In this document: one piece after another, positions 14,507 to 20,244 of the stretch
Position numbering within the stretch: the stretch's first letter is position 1
Layout: each line of letters starts with the position of its first letter
NCBI GenBank assembly: GCA_903856555.1
Contig: CAIOCC010000214.1
Location: forward strand, 1 to 20,244
Direction of reading: 5' to 3'
Source: an uncultured Bacteroidota bacterium
GTDB lineage: Bacteria; Bacteroidota; Bacteroidia; UBA7662
Length of the DNA stretch: 20,244 nt
Program-made: the position numbers and the translations under genes
The notes under the pieces: generated by a model
What the model saw: the letters and a program-made list of their open reading frames with translations, nothing else
The model's database searches: none
What the model was told of the DNA's origin: nothing

Positions 14507-15159
14507 GGCCAGGTAATTTCGGGCTCCGAACCGTGGGCCGTCAAAAAGCCAAGGGTATGGGATTTGATATGTTCAACCCCCACACCGGGTGCTCGTTCTA
14601 GGAGCACAAACCCTTGTGGATCAAACCCAAAAACCCCCAATTCCGTCACCACTTTTTGGACACAAGCCAATCCGGTGAGCGGCAGGGTGCATGCGGGTAA
14701 GAGTTTGGATTCCCCTGCTTTGTTCACATGTTGCATCGCCACCACAATATGTCGGGCAGAAGCCACCAAATCCATAGCGCCACCCATGCCTTTGACCATC
14801 TTGCCAGGAATTTTCCAATTGGCAATATCGCCGTTTTGGGAAACCTCCATGGCCCCCAAAACCGTGAGGTCCACCTTGCCGGCCCTGATCATGCCAAAGC
14901 TCATAGCGGAATCAAAAAACACCGAACCGGGCAAAGTGGTGATGGTCTGCTTGCCCGCGTTGATCAAATCCGGGTCCTCTTCGCCCTCCCAGGGAAAGGG
15001 GCCCATGCCCAGCAATCCGTTCTCGGATTGCAGCTGCACATCCATCCCTTCCGGAATAAAATTGGCCACCAAGGTGGGAATGCCAATGCCCAGATTGACA
15101 TAGTAGCCGTCGCGTAATTCGCGGGCGATGGTGCGGGCGATACCGTTTTTGTCCAACAT
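14503..15159 (-). CDS. scoB: 3-oxoacid CoA-transferase (SCOT), subunit B
   Basis: The 218-residue beta subunit of a class I CoA transferase. The catalytic glutamate is Glu46 in LQSENGLLGMGP, which forms the glutamyl-CoA thioester, and the glycine-rich NLGIGIPTLVANF lies at about 22-34. With ScoA it should move CoA from succinyl-CoA to acetoacetate or another 3-oxoacid in the cytoplasm. It starts 10 nt after the scoA stop, and its stop overlaps the acetyltransferase ATG. Subunit length and order match stand-alone bacterial ScoAB pairs. AtoDA-type or butyrate-type specificity cannot be excluded from sequence. Confidence 0.93.
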   Translation of the reverse strand: MLDKNGIARTIARELRDGYYVNLGIGIPTLVANFIPEGMDVQLQSENGLLGMGPFPWEGEEDPDLINAGKQTITTLPGSVFFDSAMSFGMIRAGKVDLTVLGAMEVSQNGDIANWKIPGKMVKGMGGAMDLVASARHIVVAMQHVNKAGESKLLPACTLPLTGLACVQKVVTELGVFGFDPQGFVLLERAPGVGVEHIKSHTLGFLTAHGSEPEITWP

Positions 15160-15169
15160 AGCAGGTTAC

Positions 15170-15868
15170 TCAGGAACGGGCCCGGACGGTCCTCTGTTCA
15201 ATTCGTTTTTCGTAATTTGTTCCAACAAAGATTCGATGGACATAAATTCCGGGGACATGAATATGATCCGGATCCAAGTCCCCCGGTTCGACCAATTCTT
15301 CGACTTCGGCGATCGTTATTTTGCCGGCCATCGCCATGAGTGGATTGAAGTTGCGAGAGGTGGCCCGAAAAACCAGGTTGCCCAAACGATCCCCTTTCCA
15401 AGCCTTGACCAAGGCATAATCGGCTTCAAAGGCGGTTTCCAAGAGGTAGGTTTTGTCCCCGAAGACCCGGGTTTCCTTGCCCTCGGCAACTTCGGTCCCG
15501 TACCCAGCCGGCGTATAAATGGCCGGCATACCGTAACCAGCGGCTAAGCAACGGGTGGCCAAGGTGCCTTGGGGTATCAATTCCACCTCCAATTCGCCGG
15601 ACAGCAACTGCCGTTCGAATTCGGCATTCTCACCCACATAGCTGGCAATCATTTTGCGGATTTGATGGTTTTGCAAGAGCAAACCCAAACCAAAATCGTC
15701 CACGCCGGCATTGTTCGAAATGCAGGTGAGGTTGCGCACCCCTTTTTGGACCAGGGCGCTGATGCAATGCTCGGGGATACCGCAAAGGCCAAAGCCTCCC
15801 AGCATCAGGGTGGTCCCGTCCTGCAAATCATGCAGGGCTGATAGAGCGTCCGTAAATACCTTGTTCAT
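15170..15868 (-). CDS. scoA: 3-oxoacid CoA-transferase (SCOT), subunit A
   Basis: The 232-residue alpha subunit of the class I CoA transferase. It shows the CoA-binding glycine motif MLGGFGLCGIPEHCI (about 22-36), CISNNAGVDDFGLGLLL, and the C-terminal GDLDPDHIHVPGIYVHRIF typical of ScoA. The ATG at 15868 gives the family start MNKVFTDALSALHDL. The reading frame stays open upstream to 15955, but that part overlaps the end of mutS2 and is not conserved. It lies 31 bp after mutS2 and 10 nt before scoB. Together the pair would allow use or synthesis of acetoacetate-type acids. Confidence 0.93.
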   Translation of the reverse strand: MNKVFTDALSALHDLQDGTTLMLGGFGLCGIPEHCISALVQKGVRNLTCISNNAGVDDFGLGLLLQNHQIRKMIASYVGENAEFERQLLSGELEVELIPQGTLATRCLAAGYGMPAIYTPAGYGTEVAEGKETRVFGDKTYLLETAFEADYALVKAWKGDRLGNLVFRATSRNFNPLMAMAGKITIAEVEELVEPGDLDPDHIHVPGIYVHRIFVGTNYEKRIEQRTVRARS

Positions 15869-15899
15869 GGGTTTGAATACCCGTAAAAATACATCGTCT

Positions 15900-18398
15900 T
15901 CAAGACCCGAGGTCCACCCAGGTCCAGCCCGATCCCCCTTGTTCATCGGGGGCATCCCTGAGCGACTTCACATGACGCTGACGGCCCAGATAGACCCGGA
16001 TGGCTTGCCGGAGAACCCCGCTGCCTTTGCCGTGGAGAATAAAAAGTCGGTCCTCGCCAGAAACCAAGGCCCGGTCCAAGCGTTGCTGCAAAGGCCGCTC
16101 CCATTCGTGAATGCGCAGACCCCTCAAATCAAGAACCAGATCCGACGGAAGCAGGGCCTTGCCTTCGGTCCCTTCTCTTTCTCTCGAAATGGCGGCTGGG
16201 GTTGAAGTGGACGGGAACCGAGGCCGCGCTGGATAGGATGGCGGCGCAACAGCCTGGCGATCGGCCAAGCGAAGTTTGTGAGGAAGGGTCCGCATTCGCA
16301 CCGAATCCACGGTCCATTCAACCGCCTCGGCATCGCTACGCAGAACCACCCCCACCGGTCCCCCTTCCTTCAGCACCACCCGCTGCCCCGTAACAAAGGG
16401 AATAGACCCGTTATCCGCGGGGACTTGTTCAGGATTTTCGGTGGAGGCCTCGGGTTGATTCAAAGCGTCCAAGGCTTGGCCCAAAACATCCAAGGCTTGC
16501 AGCGCCGAGGTACGTGGGGAGGCTTCCCCGGGTCGGGGCAGCGCTTTGCTACGCAATTGATCCAACTCTTCTACAAAAGCCTGAAGCTGCCAACCGGCCT
16601 CGCGACGGCGTTCCTCCAATTGACGGCGTAATTTGTTACGGTAATCTCGGTAGGCCTCGGTTAATTGTTGTTGCGCGTTATCGCTGGATTCTTTCTGCTT
16701 GGAAATCAATCGATCCAGGATGTCCTCCTTTTGGAGATTCAAAACCACCAGCTCCTCGGCTTTTTGTTTTTGGTCCATCCATTCCACCAACAGCTTCTCG
16801 GAACGCAGGTCCGTCGAATCGGCCAATTGTCCGGCCCGCTCCATCACCTCTGATGGCAAACCGGCGCGGACCGCCAATTCGTTGGCATAAGACGAACCTG
16901 GAGCACCGACCAAAAGTCGGTACGTGGGACGCAACGTGGTCAAATCAAAGCCCATACGGGCATCCAACACCGCCGAACAGCGGGACGACAATCGTTTGAG
17001 GTTTCCGTAATGGGTGTTTAACAAAACCGTGGGGCCGGACTCAAACCAGGTTTCGAGCATGGCTTCCGCCAAGGCTCCGCCCAGGGCCGGGTCGGTCCCT
17101 GAACCAAATTCGTCCAACAAGACCATATCCTCGGGTCCTGCCTGACGCAGGGCATAGGCCATCAATTGGAGATGAGCCGCATAGGTTGACAAATCTTGGT
17201 GCAAATCCTGACGATCCCCCATCCCCAAAATCACCGTACGAACCAGCGAACAGGCACTTCCCTCCCCACACAACAGGGGCCAGCCGAATTGAAACAAAAG
17301 TTGGGACAAAGCCACGGTTTTGAGGAAAACGGATTTGCCTCCAGCATTGGGGCCTGATACCACCAGGATGCGCTGTTCTTGGTCCAGGCTCCAGCTAAAG
17401 GGGACAACCTGGGTCCCTCGACTTTTGCACTCCAAAACCAAAAGGGGGTGCCGAACATCAACCCAACGACGACCGACGGGCATCCAATCGGGAAATCGAA
17501 CCGGGCCCAGGCCCAAGGACCAGGAGCAGACCGCTTGGACGGCATCGGCACGGGCCATCAGCCCGGACCATCCCCGCCAATCCGGTTCGAGCAAGCGAAT
17601 GTCCCGGCTTAACTTTTGAAGAATCCGGTACTTTTCGGCTCGTATTTCCCATTCCTGTTCCCTCAATCCGTTGTTAAGAGTCCAGACTTCGGCGGGTTCG
17701 GTGTAGAAATGCTGCCCCGTTGCGGATACATCGTGAACCAGGCCGGAAACGTTTTTGCGGCCCTCGCTGTTCAAGACCAGAACGTAGCGATCATCCCGCA
17801 CGGTCACTCCAGAATCGGTGGCCCATCCGGCTTCGCGGTAACGCTTCCACAGCTGCTCCATGGTATCGCGCAATTCCTGGGTTTTGCGTTGTTGCTGAAC
17901 CATCAGTCGGGCCAGTAACGGGCTGGCCTGGGCCAACAATTGGCCGTCTCTTCCGACCAAACCACTGAGAGCACGGAGCACCGACTCCAAGGATGCCAAA
18001 GCCCCTCGTTCGTCGGCCCAAGCAGACGAAAACCCATCGCCTGTCCCAAAAACCGCCTTTTCCCAGGCCACCGCCGATTGAACCCCTTCGCCCATGGCGC
18101 ATAAATCCTCCTCGGTTAGGACATAACCATCTTTGGACCAAAGGGTTGCTTGGTTCATGGTGGCTTCCCATCGCAAGGCCGGCCACGAACGACCGTGTTG
18201 AAAAGCCTGCAAACAGTCGCGGTACAAAGCCTGTCGACCTTTCCACAGATCTGTCTCCTGCAAGGGCACCATCCAATCATCCAGGACCGCGGGTCCTGTA
18301 AGGGTCTGGCATCGCTCGGCGACCGCCTCTCGTATGCGGTCTAGTTCAAGGGTTGACCATGCGCTCTCCGGATACAAACGCCTCAAGGATTCTTCCAT
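15900..18398 (-). CDS. mutS2: MutS2 ATPase/endonuclease with Smr domain
   Basis: An 832-residue MutS2, a MutS relative that lacks the mismatch-recognition domain. In other bacteria it acts on recombination intermediates or on collided ribosomes. The core and clamp region is followed by the ATPase with Walker A GPNAGGKS (349-356), the DLSTYAAHL signature (about 402-410), Walker B VLLDEFGSGTDP (426-437) and the NTHYGNLK histidine switch. A long charged coiled-coil-like region (about 535-620) and a Pro-rich linker lead to the Smr domain (753-832), which has VLDLRG and LHGKGSGVLRQA, the motifs needed for nuclease activity. The ATG at 18398 gives MEESLRRLYPESAW; a TTG at 18425 is less likely. It overlaps the upstream lipoprotein gene by 16 bp. 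Confidence 0.96.
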   Translation of the reverse strand: MEESLRRLYPESAWSTLELDRIREAVAERCQTLTGPAVLDDWMVPLQETDLWKGRQALYRDCLQAFQHGRSWPALRWEATMNQATLWSKDGYVLTEEDLCAMGEGVQSAVAWEKAVFGTGDGFSSAWADERGALASLESVLRALSGLVGRDGQLLAQASPLLARLMVQQQRKTQELRDTMEQLWKRYREAGWATDSGVTVRDDRYVLVLNSEGRKNVSGLVHDVSATGQHFYTEPAEVWTLNNGLREQEWEIRAEKYRILQKLSRDIRLLEPDWRGWSGLMARADAVQAVCSWSLGLGPVRFPDWMPVGRRWVDVRHPLLVLECKSRGTQVVPFSWSLDQEQRILVVSGPNAGGKSVFLKTVALSQLLFQFGWPLLCGEGSACSLVRTVILGMGDRQDLHQDLSTYAAHLQLMAYALRQAGPEDMVLLDEFGSGTDPALGGALAEAMLETWFESGPTVLLNTHYGNLKRLSSRCSAVLDARMGFDLTTLRPTYRLLVGAPGSSYANELAVRAGLPSEVMERAGQLADSTDLRSEKLLVEWMDQKQKAEELVVLNLQKEDILDRLISKQKESSDNAQQQLTEAYRDYRNKLRRQLEERRREAGWQLQAFVEELDQLRSKALPRPGEASPRTSALQALDVLGQALDALNQPEASTENPEQVPADNGSIPFVTGQRVVLKEGGPVGVVLRSDAEAVEWTVDSVRMRTLPHKLRLADRQAVAPPSYPARPRFPSTSTPAAISREREGTEGKALLPSDLVLDLRGLRIHEWERPLQQRLDRALVSGEDRLFILHGKGSGVLRQAIRVYLGRQRHVKSLRDAPDEQGGSGWTWVDLGS

Positions 18399-18835
18399 TC
18401 CTGTTGTTGCAACATTAGATCGCAACGATCCATCAAGGCCTGCAAGGTCTGAGGTTCGTTGGTCAAGTAATACCGGAAACTGGCTTCGAAGCGAGGCATG
18501 GTCAGGCCCAATGGTTGAAGGGCCGCGTTGTACAAGGGCTCCATGCCCAGGTTTGAGCGACTATCGCCGGTCCTTGTGATATAGTAGCGAGCCCGGTATG
18601 CTTCGGCCAATTGGATTCGGACCATGGCCAGGGCCATGGAATCGGGTGGCAAAAGCGGGCGATCATCCTCGGGGATAGGCAAGCTGTCCTTTTCAGGCCC
18701 CTGTCCCGGTAGGTCATGGGGGGAGGGTGCTTCGGAGGGGCCTTGGCAGGCGACCAAAAGCAACATACCCAGGATTCCGACCCGAAGCGGCGAAGCAAGG
18801 CGCAAGCAATTCCCCATAAATTCAAGCCAGAACAT
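18383..18835 (-). CDS. DUF4296-type lipoprotein
   Basis: A small lipoprotein of 150 residues from the ATG at 18835. A hydrophobic segment ends in the lipobox LVAC (Cys about residue 30), followed by a Pro/Glu/Asp-rich linker. The C-terminal part (MALAMVRIQLAEAYRARYYI, then LYNAALQPLGLTMPRFEASF and LQALMDRCDLMLQQQ) fits the Bacteroidota DUF4296 family, which consists of helices with a buried tyrosine-rich face; its function is unknown. Other possible starts are a GTG at 18841 and an ATG at 18817, which gives a more usual 24-residue signal peptide. The ATG at 18835 is preferred because a near-consensus promoter box ends 5 nt before it. It leads the seven-gene run and overlaps mutS2 by 16 bp. 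Confidence 0.75.
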   Translation of the reverse strand: MFWLEFMGNCLRLASPLRVGILGMLLLVACQGPSEAPSPHDLPGQGPEKDSLPIPEDDRPLLPPDSMALAMVRIQLAEAYRARYYITRTGDSRSNLGMEPLYNAALQPLGLTMPRFEASFRYYLTNEPQTLQALMDRCDLMLQQQEWKNP

Positions 18836-18840
18836 CTTCA

Positions 18841-18848
18841 CGAAGGTA
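18841..18848 (-). promoter_or_regulatory. Near-consensus -7 box candidate for the lipoprotein-mutS2 run
   Basis: TACCTTCG on the minus strand differs from TAnnTTTG at one base and ends 5 nt before the ATG at 18835. The upstream TTTG is 24 nt away. It is weak alone, but its position matches the boxes before guaA and mpl. Confidence 0.25.
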
Positions 18849-18856
18849 CGGATGTT

Positions 18857-18864
18857 TTATTTTG
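18857..18864 (+). promoter_or_regulatory. Near-consensus -7 box candidate for yggS
   Basis: TTATTTTG differs from TAnnTTTG at one base and ends 5 nt before the ATG at 18870. It would lie inside the coding sequence if the earlier ATG at 18852 were used, so it favours the later start. Confidence 0.25.
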
Positions 18865-18869
18865 TCCCC

Positions 18870-19565
18870 ATGCAAACCATGACACCGTCCCAAGCCCCTC
18901 CATCGGATTCCTCCCCTTGGGACCGGATTCAGAACGAATTGCGCAATCACCCCGCTTGCACCCTCGTCGCCGTGTCCAAAACCAGGTCGGTGGATGAAAT
19001 TCGGGAACTTTACGATCGCGGTCATCGGGATTTTGGGGAAAACCATGCGCTGGAACTCCAAAGCAAAGCCCGCGAGCTCCCCGCAGATATCCGATGGCAT
19101 TTTATCGGTCACCTTCAGACCAACAAAGTCAAAACCATCCTCCCCTACGTTCATTTGATCCATTCCGTGGACAGCCCACGCCTGGTGGATGAAATCCAAA
19201 AAAGAGCCGCAGCTGCCAATCGACAAGTCGGCATCCTGTGGCAAGTGCACATTGCTCAAGAAGAAACCAAACACGGATTTGAACCCGAATCCCTCCTTCA
19301 ATTCCTGGAGGAACGCCCCCCTTCTACCTACCCCAACCTACGTCCTTGCGGCTTGATGGGCATGGCCACCCTCAGCGATCAAAGCGAGGATGCCCGACCC
19401 GAGTTTGCCTTCCTCAAAAATTTTTCAGACCGCGTCAAGCAGCGATTTTACGCCAAGGATTCAGGTTTTGACGTGCTTTCCATGGGGATGTCCGGGGACT
19501 ATTCCATCGCTCTGCAAGAGGGCAGTACCATGCTGCGCATCGGCAGCCTGTTGTTTGAGCGTTAG
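18870..19565 (+). CDS. yggS: YggS/PLPBP-family pyridoxal phosphate homeostasis protein
   Basis: A 231-residue alanine-racemase-fold PLP-binding protein that buffers pyridoxal 5'-phosphate and affects amino acid metabolism. Motifs are LVAVSKTRSVDEI with PLP lysine Lys37, DFGENHALELQSKA, WHFIGHLQTNKVK, IHSVDSPRL, VHIAQEETKHGF, GLMGMATLSD, and the phosphate-binding end LSMGMSGDYSIALQEGSTML followed by RIGSLLFE. Possible starts are ATG 18852, 18870 and 18879. 18870 is chosen for its position after a promoter-like box and for normal family length. It is a single gene divergent from the lipoprotein-mutS2 run, and its TAG stop overlaps the TAA of convergent pgi. Confidence 0.94.
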   Translation: MQTMTPSQAPPSDSSPWDRIQNELRNHPACTLVAVSKTRSVDEIRELYDRGHRDFGENHALELQSKARELPADIRWHFIGHLQTNKVKTILPYVHLIHSVDSPRLVDEIQKRAAAANRQVGILWQVHIAQEETKHGFEPESLLQFLEERPPSTYPNLRPCGLMGMATLSDQSEDARPEFAFLKNFSDRVKQRFYAKDSGFDVLSMGMSGDYSIALQEGSTMLRIGSLLFER

Positions 19566-20244
19566 GAACCCTTAGGCTTTTCACGGCCATCCTGCCAACG
19601 TTGCCACCGTGCCACCAAGGCCTTGGTGGACGAATCAACGCCCGGTACGTCCCCTTGCTGTTCCTCCTCCAGGAGGGGCAGGACCCTCCCCGCCAGGATT
19701 TTGCCCAGCTCCACCCCCCATTGGTCGTAACTAAACACATTCCACACCACCCCTTGAACCCAAATTTTGTGCTCATACATCGCCACCAAAGCCCCCAAGG
19801 CTGCCGGGGTCAGGCGTTGGCACAGTAGAAAATTGCTGGGACGGTTCCCCTCAAAGACTTGGTAGGCTTCGGCAGGGTTGGGGGAGCCTGCAGAAACGGC
19901 ACGCACTTCGTCGAGGCTACGACCCTGCATCAAGGCCTGGGCCTGGGCAAAGGCGTTGGCGCTGAGGTAGCGATGGTGGGGGCCTCCGGGGTAATGGGTA
20001 TTGGCCGCCAAAATAAAATCGCAAGGGACCCGAACCGTGCCCTGGTGGATCAGTTGATAAAAGGCATGTTGACCGTTGGTCCCGGGCTCGCCCCAAAGCA
20101 CCGGCCCGCTGTGGTAGGTCAACGGATTTCCATGGCGGTCCACCGATTTTCCGTTGCTCTCCATATCGGCTTGTTGCAGGTAGGCCGGGAAACGAGAAAG
20201 GCATTGATCGTAGGGAAGCACCGCCAGGGTCTCCATCTTCAAAA
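19562..20244 (-). CDS. pgi: Glucose-6-phosphate isomerase, C-terminal part (cut by window edge)
   Basis: The last 227 or so codons of phosphoglucose isomerase, which interconverts glucose-6-phosphate and fructose-6-phosphate. The frame stays open to the right edge, so the N-terminal part lies outside. Visible signatures are LPYDQCLSRFPAYLQQADME, then SNGKSVDR, WGEPGTNGQHAFYQLIHQGT (catalytic Glu and His region), NRPSNFLL, YEHKIWVQG and WNVFSYDQWGVELGK. The last is the second PGI signature with the catalytic lysine, slightly divergent (FSYDQ for the usual NSFDQ). All catalytic residues expected in this part are present. Its stop overlaps the yggS stop by 4 bp tail to tail, with no room for a separate terminator. 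Confidence 0.96.
   Translation of the reverse strand, partial: LKMETLAVLPYDQCLSRFPAYLQQADMESNGKSVDRHGNPLTYHSGPVLWGEPGTNGQHAFYQLIHQGTVRVPCDFILAANTHYPGGPHHRYLSANAFAQAQALMQGRSLDEVRAVSAGSPNPAEAYQVFEGNRPSNFLLCQRLTPAALGALVAMYEHKIWVQGVVWNVFSYDQWGVELGKILAGRVLPLLEEEQQGDVPGVDSSTKALVARWQRWQDGREKPKGS

Noticed and set aside
15869..15955. N-terminal extension of ScoA upstream of 15868
   Set aside because: It lies over the end of mutS2 and precedes the conserved MNKVF start, with no family similarity.
18624..18869. N-terminal extension of the YggS frame upstream of 18870
   Set aside because: It is antisense to the lipoprotein gene, low in complexity, and unlike the N-terminus of YggS proteins.
1..20244. 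tRNA genes, CRISPR arrays, insertion sequences, phage or defence genes
   Set aside because: Reading both strands showed no such signatures; nearly all bases lie in recognisable housekeeping genes.

Overview
The window looks like a chromosomal, housekeeping-rich segment of a Bacteroidota (Bacteroidetes) genome. By eye the G+C content is in the mid-50s percent, which is high for that phylum. The evidence for the phylum is: a secreted M43 metalloprotease ending in a type IX secretion (Por) sorting domain; a DUF4296-type lipoprotein; a Bacteroidota-style Mpl ligase; no Shine-Dalgarno sequences in front of the leading genes; and TAnnTTTG boxes, the -7 promoter element of the phylum, at gene junctions. 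No tRNA, rRNA, CRISPR array, insertion sequence or phage gene was seen. Coding density is very high. No stretch above 300 bases lacks a gene; the largest gap is about 100 bp (10193-10292).

Layout, left to right. A 20-bp tandem repeat touches the left edge (1-43). guaA (GMP synthase) and an overlapping RsmB/NOP2-type RNA cytosine methyltransferase run leftwards (2765 to 46). Divergent from guaA is a + strand gene in which a GmhB/HisB-N-type HAD phosphatase continues in frame through a signal-peptide-like segment into a redoxin-like domain (2807-3823). A second leftward operon is mpl, a DEDDh exonuclease with an ExoX-type C-terminus, then mtaB (7454 to 3842): peptidoglycan recycling, DNA processing and tRNA modification. 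Divergent from mpl is a metallo-beta-lactamase-fold hydrolase (7493-8335). A third leftward pair is a NUDIX hydrolase and a secreted alkaline phosphatase (10192 to 8394). Divergent from it is a YceI-family lipoprotein (10293-10946), which ends in a clear intrinsic terminator (10987-11015).

The longest unit is a seven-gene leftward run, 18835 to 11020: DUF4296 lipoprotein, mutS2, scoA, scoB, a GNAT acetyltransferase, lysC and the M43/T9SS protease. Its spacings are between 31-bp gaps and 17-bp overlaps, so it is probably one operon joining DNA maintenance, CoA transfer and the first step of aspartate-family amino acid synthesis. Divergent from it is a YggS/PLP-homeostasis protein (18870-19565), which overlaps tail to tail with the 3' end of pgi, cut by the right edge.

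I found no obviously new multi-gene system. The observations most worth a second look are: (1) all four divergent junctions carry exact or near TAnnTTTG boxes facing both ways, several only 3-5 nt before an ATG, which suggests leaderless or nearly leaderless mRNAs; (2) the phosphatase/redoxin fusion with an internal export-type hydrophobic segment; (3) the tandem repeat at the left edge.
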